DNA of 64,000 nt from Rhinopomastus cyanomelas (Eukaryota > Chordata > Aves > Bucerotiformes > Rhinopomastidae), in assembly GCA_013400115.1 (NCBI GenBank), contig VXBP01005604.1, positions 252,802-316,801 on the forward strand. Direction: 5' to 3'. Both the position numbers and the translations under genes were made by a program. Of the stretch, positions 21,859-32,809 are shown in pieces. Each line of letters begins with the position of its first letter. Positions within the stretch are counted from its first letter, which is position 1. The notes beneath the pieces were generated by a model. That model worked only from the letters and a program-made list of their open reading frames with translations, was not told where the DNA came from and ran no database searches.

Positions 21859-23226
21859 TAGAAACCAGTCAAGGTGCAAATGTGATGGTTTCTTGTCTTT
21901 GCTTTTAACACCAACCTAGATCTCACTTTCAGAACCCAAAGCCCACGATTCACTTATTTACCTTCTTATTTGGACACTTTAGGCTCTTCCTTGCTGAGGA
22001 GCTGCCCAGAGCAGGTGGTTTAAAAGCAAAAACCTCCTTTGACAGCCTTTATTTTTCTCTTTACCTTTTCCCCAGGTCCAGGCTGGACACTCTTTGATTC
22101 CTATCTGGCAGCTGAAACTTTGAGCAAACTGGAAGAACCAAAGTTTGTCCCTTGTTTTTCACTCCAAGCAGGGCTGACAGCGATTTGCAGGGGCAGTGAG
22201 AAACTGTGATTTAAGGTGATTGAAGATTTTTCTTAAGGAAAATAAGAAGTGAGGCAGATTTTATGAAGCTCCAACTTGCAGGAGAGCTTTCTGTGCATCA
22301 GATTTATCCCTTTGCCATGGTCCCATGAAGGGATCTTCATTAACCTTCTGCGGGAGATGAGCTTTGCTCGACCTGGGAACCAAAAGCCTAACACGCTGTC
22401 TAAGAGAGACAATAGAAATCAACTTAATGAAGTAAATCTGAGCAGAGATTCACTTTGCTCAAGATATTTTCTAATAGGAAAGAAGCAGTGGGGTCACCCA
22501 GATCCCTTTGAAAATTTACTGCTGTGCTCAGGAATTCCTTGTACATACCAGGGCTGGGAATCTGAGCAGCAGGCGGCTGTGGCGAGTAAGAAAATAAATG
22601 GTGTTATCTCGATAGCCAGATAACACAGTATCTGCTCACATAAAGTCATTTGGGGAATATTGTTTGTGAAAACCCTCTTTGCTCTGGATCCATTCCTTCT
22701 CCTTTCCGTTTTCTGATAAAAAATCCTAAACAGGGAGCAGTTAAAGGCTGCCATAAAACTGAGAAGAAACACTGACACTGGTGCTTTATCGTCCTCCATC
22801 TGGGAGGCGAGCCAGCTCTTCCTACTTCAAGTTTATTTCTCCTACTCTGCTTTACCTCAGATAATGTCTCATAAACAGTTAAGAGGGTCATTTATAAACG
22901 TCCTGGGATGGTTATTGCTCTCATCATAGGCTTTGGGTCCCCGTGCTCTCAGCTAGTGAACATCAAGGTAAAAACCAAAACAGCTCTCCAAGCGCAGGGC
23001 ACCTCTGGCTGGTTGGAAAAGCCTCTGGCTGGCGGGACAGAAACGTCTCTGTTTGCTCCACCCTGCTTGCTTTAAGCTGGAAGGGTAGGTGGGAGATGCT
23101 GGCTTTGCCAGCTTAGCATGAAATGGAACTTGTGCTAAACCAAAGGCTGGGATAACCCCAGAGCTTCACTGGGGCTTTTTGTTGGAACAAAGGGATGATT
23201 CACAGCAAAGTCCCTGCAGGGGCAAG
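21859..23226. other. AT-rich single-copy stretch, candidate regulatory region
   Basis: About 22260-22930 is AT-rich, without CR1, with several TAAT, GATAA and TTTATAAA-type words and few frame-disrupting simple repeats. It contains the GATA palindrome listed separately. No coding signal is convincing; the 115-codon frame at 22276-22623 lacks a known motif. Confidence 0.35.
22602..22625. promoter_or_regulatory. Inverted pair of GATA sites
   Basis: TGTTATCT at 22602-22609 and AGATAACA at 22618-22625 are exact reverse complements, separated by CGATAGCC, which itself holds a GATA core. Each arm is a WGATAR site. Palindromic GATA pairs of this type are bound by GATA factors through both zinc fingers. 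Function is inferred from motif alone. Confidence 0.35.
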
Positions 23227-23330
23227 TCACAGAATCAGAGAACATCAGAGATGGGAAGGGACCTCAAAAGATCATCCAGTCCAATCCCCACAACACAGCA
23301 GGATCACCTAGATCCAGTCACACAGGAACA
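23227..23330 (-). mobile_element. CR1 family A 3' end
   Basis: TCACAGAATCAGAGAACATC to CCAGTCACACAGGAACA; it stops at the end of the 3' UTR, before ORF2 coding sequence. Confidence 0.92.
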
Positions 23331-23530
23331 ATCACTCATTTCAACCCAGTTTAGCTGCCTTTGACCCAAGTTTTAATCCCAGCTTTGATAAATGAATTAA
23401 AGCCACTGGTAGCCAGTGACAGCAGCATCCACTGGGAGGGCCATGAGGATTCTTTCTCCTCTTTGCCTGCAGGTATCACCTGGCTGCTTCCAAAGCCCAG
23501 GAGCATGTTCCCAGAGCAGTAGGCACATGG

Positions 23531-23846
23531 ACACAGAATCACAGAACATTAGGGACTGGAAGGGACCTTGAAAGATCATCCAGTCCAACTCCCATGCCAC
23601 AGCAGGATGACCTGGATCCAGTTGCACAGGAACATCCCCAGGTGGGTTTTAAACGTCTCCAGAGAAGAAGACTCCACAAACCCCCTGGGCAGCCTGTTCC
23701 AGTGCTCTGTCACCCTCACTGGGAAGAAGTTTCTTCTCAGATTGATGTGGAACCTCCTCTGTCCCAGCTCACACCCACTGCCCCTTGTCCTATCATCAGA
23801 TGCCCCTGAGCCGAGCCTGGCTCCGTCATCCTGGCACCCACCCTTC
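23531..23846 (-). mobile_element. CR1 family A, left arm of a long hairpin
   Basis: Complete tail and 3' UTR plus the ORF2 end up to the GGCQE codons, breaking off at CACCCACCCTTC. An opposite copy starts at the very next base. The arms differ at many positions, so they are separate insertions rather than a recent palindromic duplication. Confidence 0.95.
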
Positions 23847-24222
23847 TTCAGCTTGGAGAAGAGGAGATTGAGAGGTGACCTCGCTGATGTCTATAAATAT
23901 TTGAAGGGTGGGTGTCAGGAGGGTGGAGTCAGGCTCTGCTCAGTGTCCTCTAGTGATAGGACAAGGGGCAACGGGTGTGAGGTGGAACAGAGGAGGTTCC
24001 ATATAAACATCAGAAGGAACTTTGTCCCAGAGAGGGTTGCAGAGCCCTGGAAGGGGCTGCCCAGGGGGGTTGTAGAGTCTCCTTCTCTGGAGAGGTTTCA
24101 AACCCACCCACCTGGATGTGTTCCTGTATGACTTGGTCTAAGTGATCCTGCTGTGGCAGGGGAGTTGGACTGGATGATCTTTCAAGGTCCCTTTCAGTCC
24201 TTAATGTTCTGTGACTCTGTGG
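23847..24222 (+). mobile_element. CR1 family A, right arm of a long hairpin
   Basis: It begins TTCAGCTTGGAGAAGAGGAG and contains a complement of the whole left neighbour from about 23903 on, leaving a predicted loop of roughly 56 nt and arms of roughly 316 bp. The ORF2 frame stays open to the true stop region (open frame 23568-24131 in part). The tail is TTCTGTGACTCTGTG. Confidence 0.95.
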
Positions 24223-24287
24223 TTTTTAAACATCTCCAGAGGAGGAGACTCCACCTTCTCCCAGGGCAGCCCCTTCCAGTGCTCTGC
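24223..24287 (-). mobile_element. CR1 ORF2-end scrap
   Basis: TTTTTAAACATCTCCAGAGG, then GAGGAGACTCCACC and GGGCAGCCCCTTCCAGTGCT. It lacks the 3' UTR and tail and lies against the tail of the plus copy, which suggests a secondary rearrangement. Confidence 0.85.
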
Positions 24288-24742
24288 AAATAAAAGAGAG
24301 AAGAACCTGCTGAACTGAGAGAAGAAGCTGGGGGCCCCTGGTGTGTTTGATCTGGGCTATCTGCGGATGGGCTGTTTGGAGACGTTCTGCTCTGAGCATC
24401 TTTGCCTGCAGGAGAAGGGAAGATAAAACATTCCCCAGATTTATTGTGTGTGAAGAAGCTGGTGGTCTGAAGCTCTGGAGATGGTCGATTCCAATCACAG
24501 AAACTGAACTGCAGGCGGTGCGATAAATTAGAGCTTTAGCAAGGAAAAGCATCTCCAATAAGGAGATGCAAGGCTGGGGCTGGTAGACCCATCATTGATG
24601 CTGGCCTTGAGCAAATCAGCTGTCTTCTGTGTCTTGACCCTCCTTCCATACAACAGGAACGACGAGAGATGCTTTCTCCAAGCAGCATCACAGATACCAG
24701 GGGATGCTTTTAACGTGCCCTGCAGCAATCCTTAAGTAAATC
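24288..24742. other. Unannotated single-copy stretch
   Basis: Nothing recognised. Confidence 0.45.
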
Positions 24743-24818
24743 CTTCCTGCTGTGGCAGGGGGACTGGACTAGATGATCTTTCAGGGTCCCATCCAATCTC
24801 TAACGATTCTATGATTCT
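24743..24818 (+). mobile_element. CR1 family A 3' UTR
   Basis: TTCCTGCTGTGGCAGGGGG to AACGATTCTATGATTCT. Confidence 0.9.
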
Positions 24819-25405
24819 AAATATTAGTCACTCATTGTTTTGCAGCCCAAGCCCATAGTCCCAGCTCACCAAGGGGTAGCCTTCAGCTGCTGGATCCCCC
24901 GTAAAGTCAGCATGAGCGAGCGCATCGCGGTCTGAGAGCTCGTGAGGCCAAATCCCTTCCCCTGCAACCCAATACTCGTTATTCCTTCTCCTCACACACA
25001 CAGTGGGGAGATAAATGACCGTAAAGCTCGCTAGGTCACACTGTCTGCACCGATGGTCTGCGCCCGCAGAGGTTCCAAGGCTGGACCTCAGTGATTTGAA
25101 AAGAAAACTAAGTGCTTCAGCTGATTAGGGTTCTGTGCACGTCGAGCTGCCTGCGAGCGTTTGCAGCTGTCAGGTTCAAATGCTCCTAATAGCTGTGGCT
25201 GTGACATTTGCCCAGCAGATGAGGTAGGAACAACAGATAAAGGGGAGGCAGCCCGCACTGAGGAATGGAAAGAAGATCGGATGTACAGCTGGGTGCTGCG
25301 GAGCCTTCTAGCAGGAGTTCGAAGGTGGACTCGAAGGCACCAGATTTTGCAGCTGAAATGAAGTGGCAGGTGGTAGCAAAACAATCCTCGTGGAGAAAAT
25401 TGTTG
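24819..25405. other. Single-copy stretch, possible conserved element
   Basis: 25020-25340 combines CpGs with AT-rich regulatory-type words (TGATTTGAAAAGAAAAC, AACAGATAAAGGGG, GCAGCTGTCAGG, the last an E-box). No reading frame has a known signature. Regulatory role is a guess. Confidence 0.3.
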
Positions 25406-25535
25406 AGAGACATCTAAAACCCACCTGGGTGTGTTCCTGTGTGACTCGGTCTAGGGGACCCTGCTGTGGGAGGGGGATTGGACTGGAGGGTCTTTTGAGG
25501 TCCCTTCCAATCCTTAATGTTCTGTGATTCTGTGA
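25406..25535 (+). mobile_element. CR1 family A 3' end
   Basis: GAGAGACATCTAAAACCCAC through the 3' UTR to TTCTGTGATTCTGTG. Confidence 0.92.
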
Positions 25536-25725
25536 AATTTAAGTTACTCCAAGCAAAGACCTGAGAAGGATGGATGTCAAGGGCTCTCTCAGGAAGGGTT
25601 TAAGGTTCTTGGGTAGTTGGTTCCATTTCTGCCTTGGGAAGGAGGGCAGTGAGGTGCAGGTTTTTCTCTGGCACTAAAACCCATAAGCACCAGCCCCTCT
25701 GTGCAGATCCCATCACCTCCAGGCT

Positions 25726-26283
25726 TCACAGAATCACATAAACACAGGATGCTGGGGATTGGAAGGGACCTCAGAAGTTCATCCAGTCCAATCCCCTGCC
25801 ACAGCAGGATCCCCTAGATACAGTCTCACAGGAACATGTCCAGGCAGGTTTTAAGTGTCTCCAGTGAAGGAGACTCCACAACCCCCCTGGGCAGCCCCTG
25901 CCAGGGCTCTGTCATCCTCACTAGGAAGAATGTTCTTCTAACACTGACGTAGAACCTCCTCTGTTCCACCTTACAACCACTGCCCCTTGTCCTGTCACTG
26001 GGTGCCCCGAGCAGAGCCTGGCTCCATCCTCCTGGCACCCACTATTTCCATATTGATCAACATCCATGGGGTCACCCTTCATCTCCTTTTCTCCAAGCTC
26101 AAGAGACCATCTCCCTCAGCCTTTCCTCAGCAGGGAGATGCTCCCCTCCCTTCATCCTCTCTGTTGCTCTGCACTGGCAGCTCTGTGCCCTTCTAGAACT
26201 GAGGGGCCCAGAAGCAGACACCATGTTCCAGCTGTGGTCTCCCCAGGGCAGAGTAGAGGAGGAGAAGAACCTCTCTCGATCCC
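25726..26283 (-). mobile_element. CR1 family A, long copy
   Basis: It spans the tail to the region upstream of the KDTE codons; the plus strand ends GGGCAGAGTAGAGGAGGAGA then ACCTCTCTCGATCC. Frameshifts break ORF2: separate open frames read GGVVESPSLE at 25826-26038 and EERLREM near 26140, so the copy is dead. Confidence 0.94.
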
Positions 26284-27090
26284 TCCAGCAGGACCAGTGC
26301 CTTGTGCCCTCTCTGCCCTGCCCCACTCGAGTGTTTCCCCTCTTTTTTTCCTCACAGGAGCTCTCTCTTCCCACGCTGTGCTGAGCCTGCAGCCCAGGAG
26401 CTCCCTGCCTGCATCTTGCACCGCCGCCTCGTCTCTTTCCTCTCCCCACTTGCCAATAACTTCTTGCACATTCCTGTCCGCAGCTGCTGCGCGACGCTGA
26501 GCGCAAGCCACGGGGCAACGACAGAAATACAGTCCTGCAGAGGCTTCCGCGGAGAATTCCCGTCACGACACCGCTGACAGGGGGATACCTGAGGAAGAAA
26601 GTGCTGTGAGGAAAAACACATGTTTGGGGGTTTTCAGTGCTGGGGGTGGAGGCAGAGCTGGTGCAGGGAGGAGAGATTAGGATCCTCGGCGTGTACCTCT
26701 GAGATCTCTGATCTTTGCTGCAGAATCCAACTGCGCTGATCTATCAAGTTCAGCCACGCTGGGATATGCCACACAGGTGGATGGCTTAATCTTGACAGTT
26801 GAGCTTCCAGCTGAAAGGAGACACAAAGAAGGAGATGAAGAAACGTGCTGAAGCCTGTTCGGCTCCCACTCGGGCTTCGGGGCTGCTGCCGGATGCTGCT
26901 GCTGCTGCTGCTGCCTGTAAGACAAAGGGGACGCGATGGGTGGCTCTGCCAGCCACTGGTTTTCCTGCAGCGGCTGCAGCACCGAGAGAGCCCTCCCACC
27001 TTACAAAGTAAAGGAGACGGGGCCAGCTCTGCTCTGATGGGGAGGAAGCAGTAACGCAGACACGGAGACATTCAGACTGAACGTAGCTGG
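26284..27090. other. Single-copy stretch with CpGs and a small microsatellite
   Basis: Includes TGC repeated seven times at 26894-26914. CpG frequency is raised around 26480-26580 and 26860-26940. Several overlapping frames of 90-155 codons on both strands are composition artefacts of serine/proline-rich sequence. Confidence 0.4.
26894..26914. repeat. (TGC)7 microsatellite
   Basis: Seven uninterrupted TGC triplets. It would be polymorphic but has no assigned function. Confidence 0.9.
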
Positions 27091-27208
27091 GATCACAGAG
27101 CCACAGAACATTAGGGATTGGAAGGGACCATCTAGCCCAATCCCGCTGCCACAGCAGGATCACCTAGACCAAGCTGCACAGGAACACATCCAGGCAGCTA
27201 TTGAAGGT
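27091..27208 (-). mobile_element. CR1 family A 3' end
   Basis: GATCACAGAGCCACAGAACA, a shortened GGGACCATCTAGCCC junction, then the 3' UTR to CATCCAGGCAGCTATTGAA. Confidence 0.9.
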
Positions 27209-27339
27209 AGCTGAGATCCATGAGTGGAGCCTGTGTTTCACAAGGGGGATGATATGACCCCCAAAAGTTGGACATTTAGGGCTGCATCTTCAGTTTGCAC
27301 ATCCACACGGTTTGTTGAATGAGGTTGAAACATCCAGTT

Positions 27340-27466
27340 GTCAGGCTGGATGGGGCTTTGGGCAGTCTGGTGTGGTGAGTGATGTCCCTGCTTGTTGCAG
27401 GGGGGTTGGTCCAGGTGACCTTTGGAGACCTATTCCACTCCTATAATTCTACAATTCTGTGATTCT
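27340..27466 (+). mobile_element. Older CR1 3' end
   Basis: GGGCAGTCTGGTGTGGTGAG, TGCAGGGGGGTTGGTCCAGG and a tail of ATTCTACAATTCTGTGATTC. Its 3' UTR resembles the classic avian CR1 form. A family A copy begins directly at its tail. Confidence 0.78.
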
Positions 27467-27989
27467 CCTCAGTTCCAGGAGGACACAGAGCTGCTGGAGA
27501 GAGCCCAGCGCAGAGCCACAGAGATGGTGGAGGGGAGCATCTCCCTGCTGACGAAAGGCTGAGGGAGCTGGATCTCTTGAGCCTGCAAAATAGGAGACTG
27601 AGGGGTGACACTGTGTTTATAAATATGTGAAGGGTGGATGTCAGAAGGATGGAGCCAGGCTCTGCTCAGGGGCACCCAATGATAAGACAAAGGACAACGG
27701 GTTTGAGCTGGAACAGAGGGGGATCCACATCAATATGAGAAGGAATTCTTCCCAGTGAGGGTGCCAGAGCCCTGGCAGGGGCTGCCCAGTGGGGTTGTGG
27801 AGTCTTCTTCTCTGGAGATGTTTAAAACTCACCTGGATGTGTTCCTGTGTGAGTAGGTCTAGGTGATCCTGCTGTGGCAGGGGGATTGGACTAGACGATC
27901 TTTCGAGGTCCCTTCCAACCCCTAATGTTCTGTGATTCTGTGAGTGGACTGGAGGATCTTTCAAAGTCCCTTCCAACCCTAACATTCTC
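27467..27989 (+). mobile_element. CR1 family A with duplicated 3' tip
   Basis: It starts TCAGTTCCAGGAGGACACAG, covers the ORF2 end and 3' UTR to 27942 (CTGTGATTCTGTG), and is followed by a second truncated 3' UTR, GTGGACTGGAGGATCTTTC, to 27989. A deletion sits at GTGACACTGTGTTTATAAA. ORF2 is frameshifted. Confidence 0.92.
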
Positions 27990-28763
27990 AGCAGAAACCC
28001 TTGGAGCTGCCTCGTTCACCCACAAACTCCACACCCTGCTGCCTCTGAATCGCAGCCGGGCTGGGCGCGTGTTTCTGCTGCAGCCTTCGAACCGCGTGCG
28101 CGGGGGCAGCCAGCGTGCCTGGGGTTAACCCTAGAAAAGGGAAGTGTTAATGAAATGCTCCAAGCACATACCTGTGACACAATGTGAAACAGGTGGATGT
28201 GGAGCAGCTGAAAGCCTCCCGCTTCACTCAAACCAGATGTGAGGCTCTGCTGCCATCCTAGAGCAGCCATCAAGGACAGGAGATGGCTGTTAGTGAGTGT
28301 GATTGAAAACTGACTTTGGAAAGAGTAATTTATGCTCTGGAGCCTCCTCAGATCTGTACCCAGTAGGAACTGCTGCAGCTACACCTGTTAACACAGCTTT
28401 CAGCTCTTGGAGATGCTGATGAGAAACCCAGTCCTCACGGGCACAATGAGAAGCCAACAACTACTGAGCTCCAGAAGGAAAATGGGCTTCAGTGGCTGAT
28501 TTATCATCAGGCTTTGCTGTAGGACAGAGAATTCATGGCAGGAGTCTCAAGGGGCATGGAGCTGCACTCAGATTTTGAGGTGCAAGGCTAGAGACCACAT
28601 CCAGGATCCCTGTAGAACACCCAGTGCTCGTGGTGCAGGGACTGTCCAGGCCACGGCTCTCTTCCTCCTCTGTTTCATTTTGCCTGCACCCATGTTTTTA
28701 AATCTCTTCACATTTGTGAAGTTTTGGACCTGATGTGGCATCAGATGGCTCCACCGCTGAGAT
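27990..28763. other. Unannotated single-copy stretch
   Basis: A CpG-containing segment lies near 28050-28120 (GAACCGCGTGCGCGGGGG). Nothing else recognised. Confidence 0.45.
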
Positions 28764-28858
28764 CAGAGAATCACAGGGTGTTAGGGATTAGAAGGGACCT
28801 CGAAGGACCATCTAGTCCAATCCCCCTGCAACAGCAGGATCCCATAGATCCAGCTGCA
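28764..28858 (-). mobile_element. CR1 family A 3' end
   Basis: CAGAGAATCACAGGGTGTTA to CAGGATCCCATAGATCCAG. Confidence 0.9.
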
Positions 28859-29015
28859 GATGTGTTCCTCATTCATTTATCCTTGGCACCACGTGTGGTT
28901 GAGGGCCTCAGCTCGTTGGGGTCTCAGAACCTATTTAACACTCCCTGTCTTGAGCCCAAGCTGTTAGTTCTGTTGTTAATTTAAGCAGAGAAGATCCAGT
29001 GTCCTTAAGCTTGGG

Positions 29016-29302
29016 GTGGAGCCAGGCTCTTCTCAGGGGCATCTGATGATAGGACAAGGGGAATGGATGTGAGGTGGAAGAGAGGATGTTCCACATCCAT
29101 CTGAGAAGGAACTTCTTCTCAGTGAGGGTGACAGAGCCCTGGAAGGGGCTGTCCAGGGGGAGTCTCCTTCTCTGGAGATGTTTAAAACTCACCTGGATAT
29201 GTTCCTGTGTGAGTAGGTCTAGGTGGTCCTGCTGTGTCAGGGGGATTGGACTGGGTGATCTTTCGAGGTCCCTTCCAATCCCTAATGTTCTGTGATTCTG
29301 GG
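29016..29302 (+). mobile_element. CR1 family A with ORF2 end
   Basis: GGTGGAGCCAGGCTCTTCTC onward, with a deletion in the PRGVVES codons (GTCCAGGGGGAGTCTCC) that shifts the frame. The 3' UTR and tail are present. Confidence 0.93.
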
Positions 29303-30773
29303 ATACTGAGGTGCACAAGGGTGAGCTGCCAGCTCATCACACTCAGTCCCCAATTGTCTCCCTTCCAGCTGCAGACCGATGGAGCATCCTTGGCCAGTTC
29401 TTCCTCCTCTTGAGAGGTCTCTGACCACCATCTGCAGAAAGACCGTTACAGAGTGGCCTTCCTGTGGCAGAAACGCACTGGTGGAAAGTACAGATGGTGG
29501 CAACCACTCCTCCAAAGGACAGAAACGAGGCTCAGCATTAGGAAACTTGAGTCCTCTTCCTAAAATCCCCTTGAACTTTCTCCTCCAAGGCCTCTCCATC
29601 TTCCCAACAAGCTGGGGCAAGCGCTGGGGCTGACAACAGAGGCTCACTTTGAAGAGCTGGTGAAAACCTTCAGTAGAGCAGCAGAGATCCTTCCATTAGA
29701 GATGTCCCACACCGGGGCTGGGTCACAGGGCAGCTCCAGCACCCCTTGGCATGGCAGTGTGTGCCCACACCTCTGCCATCATCTGGATTTGGTGCTGGGA
29801 GTGGTGGGAGTGAGGAAAACGCTTGGGGAGATTGCAGGATCAAATGGGTTTCTTAAGCACTACTCATTATAACTTTGTGTGTGAATCATCATTTTACTTT
29901 GTTAGAGATAAATACAAACACGGTAAGAGAGGGGGGAGGCTCGGTGCAAACGGCTTTTCATGTTGAAGGAGCTGCTCCTGCATTTTTGGGATGCGATTAC
30001 GCGGTGCCAATGCGCTCCCATCAAAGCCACTTGAGAGTCCAACCCCAGCCCCATCACTCCCCATCCTCAAATCAGGCTGCAAACAAGCAACAAGACTTCT
30101 GCTTAATTACAGCCCGAGGAGCGGTGTTTGGGCTGTGAATCACGTTAGATTTCACACTGATAGACGGGGAGTACAAGTGCTGATACCATCTGCAGATCGG
30201 GCACAGCTCCCCGCCGGCAGCAGCAGCCTCCTGGAGGTGCACACCGTGGTGTCCCACTACTCTTCACCCCCGGCAGGTCCCCTGGATTCAACGGGAGCCC
30301 CACTGGGACCAGCCAGCACCTCTGTTCTCCGCAGCTGGGCTCCGGCGCAGCGTCGCCGCCGTTCACCCTTCCCCTCGTCTCCGCAAGCCTTGGGAATTGG
30401 AAGCCTCCTCGTTCCCTTTGCATAAGCAGGACATAAATTCAAAGGGCTCTGCTGAATATTTGTTAAGATGCATAATTATGTGCAAAACCCTCCCTACCCC
30501 TCAGAAAGCGTTTAGTTAAAAGAGGATAAAGATGATTTACTTACGCCTGCGGGCTGTTGCTATTTAAACACGGTGCATTTACGTCTATTTACTCTGGTAT
30601 TTACTAAAGAAGCAGAGGGAAATTAGCAGCCCCTGCCTCTCCTAAGCCATTTCTGAAGGCTGCAGCAGCCCAGCTTTAAGGGAACACACTCGGGGATGAG
30701 CAAACCACGTCTGTAGGACAGTGAAAGCAACACCCTTTCTAGAGACCACAGGGGAAGACAGTGATGCCCAGGG
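29303..30773. other. Single-copy stretch with CpG-rich and AT-rich blocks
   Basis: About 30180-30420 is CpG-rich (CCGCCGGCAGCAG, GGCGCAGCGTCGCCGCCG). It passes directly into an AT-rich block at 30430-30615 with TAAGATGCATAATTATGTGC, TTTAGTTAAAAGAGG and GGTGCATTTACGTCTATTTA. A CpG block beside a TAAT-rich block is a common look for a developmental enhancer or conserved element. A 144-codon frame (29991-30425) has no domain I recognise. Confidence 0.35.
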
Positions 30774-31054
30774 AGTCACAGAATCATTAGGGATTGGAAG
30801 GGACCTCAGAAGATCAGCCAGTCCAATCCCCTCACCACAGCAGGATCTCCTAGATGTAGTCGCACAGGGACATGGCCAGGGGAGGAGATGCAACAACCCC
30901 CCTGGGCTCTGTCACCCTTACCATGAAGAAATTCCTTCTCATATTTATATGGAACCTCCTCTATTCCAGCTCACATCCATTGGCCCCTGTCCTATCACTG
31001 AGTGCTCCTGGCCCCATCCTCCTGACACCCACCTTCCACACATTCATAAACATT
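30774..31054 (-). mobile_element. CR1 family A with internal deletions
   Basis: Tail and 3' UTR, then a deletion that joins GGCCAGGGGAGGAGATGC (losing the FKTHL codons), a second that removes the EPWQG region, and ORF2 coding sequence to ACATTCATAAACATT. Confidence 0.92.
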
Positions 31055-31595
31055 TCTTGGTTTCTCAAACCAGCAGCTTTGCTAATTTTCTCTGCGCGAC
31101 ACAGCCAGCGTCGCTGAGATTTGCTCCATCAGCCGTTTCCATGCAGGTCCCTGACATCCCAGGAGTTCCATAAATGGGGCAAAATCCTTGAGACTCTCCT
31201 GCTTTGAGCTTGACAAGGGGTTTTGTTTGTCCTGCCCAGGGATATTAGCAGTAAGGACGCTGGAGCAGTCGATAACTGGCTGGCTGTGCTTAATGACCCG
31301 AGGCACGTCAGCCCCTCTCAGCTGGCTCCCAATCCCCAGGAAGTGCACCCTGCCTTGATTACTGTCGCCTAAAGAGTCACACATGTACACGGGGAACCTT
31401 CTTTTCATTAACCTAACCTGTGCCCAAAGAGCTGCTGCACAGACATATTTTTTTAATCAAATAGTGCTTTTTCAATTAAAGCCCCGGGTTTCCCCCCCTT
31501 TCTCTCTTCCTTTCCTGCTGTACAGGAGCTATCTGTGTTTAAGGTTGGATCTTTCTTGGCTGAGTACTTCTCAAGTGATAGTGATGGGAATGTAG
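31055..31595. other. Unannotated single-copy stretch
   Basis: A T-rich block lies at 31440-31510. Nothing else recognised. Confidence 0.5.
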
Positions 31596-32193
31596 ATCAC
31601 AGATTCACAGAACACTAGGGACTGGAAGGGACCTTGAAAGAGCATCCAGTCCAATCCCCCTGACACAGCAGGGTCACCTAGATCCAGTCACTAGGGATTG
31701 GAAGGGACCTCAAGAGATCATCCAATCCAATCCCCCTGCCACAGCAGGATCACCTAGATCCAGTCGCACAGGAGCATATCCAGGTGGGTTCTAAACATCC
31801 CCAGAGAAGGAGACTTCACAACCTCCTTGGGCAGCCCCTTCCAGTGCTCTGTCATCCTCACTGGGAAGAAGATCCTTCTCATATTGAAGTGGAAGCCCCT
31901 CTGCTCCAGCTCACACCCTCTGTCCCTTGTCCTATCACTGCGTGCCCCTGAGCAGAGCCTGGCTCCATCCTTCTGACACCCACCCTTCACATATTGATTA
32001 ACACTCATGAGGTCACCCCTCAGTCTCCTCTTCTCCAAGCTCAAGGGACCCATCTCCCTCAGCCTTTCCTCAGCAGGGAGATGCTCCCCTCCCTCCATCA
32101 ACTCTGTGGCTCTGTGTTGGGCTCTCTCCAGCAGGATCATAGAATCATGAGGGATTGGAAGGCTCCTTCTTGAACAGAGGGGCCCAGAAGTGC
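31596..32193 (-). mobile_element. CR1 family A with duplicated 3' end and a nested scrap
   Basis: The 3' UTR is present twice in tandem (31596-31690 and from 31690), joined at AGTCACTAGGGATTGG. ORF2 coding sequence then extends to the GPSVQE region. On the minus strand, codons from about 32130 to 31754 are open and read LLERAQHRATELMEGGEHLP, LEKRRLRGDLMSV and GGCQKDGARLC to CDWI and stop. At 32135-32162 a 28-bp piece of another CR1 tail interrupts the copy. Confidence 0.94.
32135..32162 (-). mobile_element. 28-bp CR1 tail nested in CR1
   Basis: GATCATAGAATCATGAGGGA then TTGGAAGG lies between GCTCTCTCCAGCAG and CTCCTTCTTGAACAG, which are normally near-contiguous in the antisense element. It is among the shortest CR1 insertions one could recognise, or a templated repair patch. 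Confidence 0.8.
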
Positions 32194-32721
32194 TAATGTT
32201 TGCCGTTGGACCAGATGGACATGTAACGTGTCTGAGAGCAAACACCATTCCTGAAAAGTCAAGACGAGATAGAATGGATGAGACCCCAGAGAGAAAAGTC
32301 CCTGAAGCAACTCCCTTGAGCAGGAAGGCTCAGGACACTCCCCTGCAGAAGCCTTTGGCAGGGGTTTGAGAGCCAAGCACGCACGTTTGTTAGCCCCATT
32401 ATGAGTGATCTACGGCAAATGTTTGCAGAGCGACCGAGAAGAAAAGCTGCTGGGGCAGGGCTTCAGGCTTTCAGACCTCAACGGTGCTCTAAGGAGTGTG
32501 ACCTGGAGGTAAGAGGGCTCTGGGGAGTGCCAGTTGAACTAAGCATGAATCAGAAATCGTTGCTGAATAGTCAGGTACGAAATGGGAAAGGATTTCCCTT
32601 CCAGAAATCTCCCTCTAAACGAGCATTTCCCAGAGCTGCTCATCATGGCTCTTCCATGTTCCAGACTTGATGTTTGTGCTCACGTTCCTCTTGCCCCAAA
32701 ACCAAGAACAAGAACAAAACT
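32194..32721. other. Unannotated single-copy stretch
   Basis: A donor-like GGAGGTAAGAG at 32505 follows an open frame from 32401, but the only nearby acceptor (TTTGCAG at 32427) lacks a pyrimidine tract, so I do not call an exon. Confidence 0.4.
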
Positions 32722-32809
32722 GCTCCTGGAAGGGGCTGCCCAGGGAGATTGTGGAGTCTCCTTCTCTGGAGACATTTAAAATCCCTCTGGATATGTTCCT
32801 GTGTGACTT
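32722..32809 (+). mobile_element. CR1 family A ORF2 end, interrupted
   Basis: GCTCCTGGAAGGGGCTGCCC to ATGTTCCTGTGTGACTTA. The element is then interrupted by unrelated sequence and resumes at CCTGTGGCAGG, first at about 33044 and, in the repeated copy, at 33327-33393. Confidence 0.9.

Noticed and set aside
25160..25330. tRNA-like words (GGTTCAAAT, GTTCGAAGG)
   Set aside because: No A-box at the right distance and no cloverleaf can be drawn.
32428..32504. Possible internal exon between TTTGCAG and GGTAAGAG
   Set aside because: The acceptor lacks a pyrimidine tract and the peptide matches no family I know.
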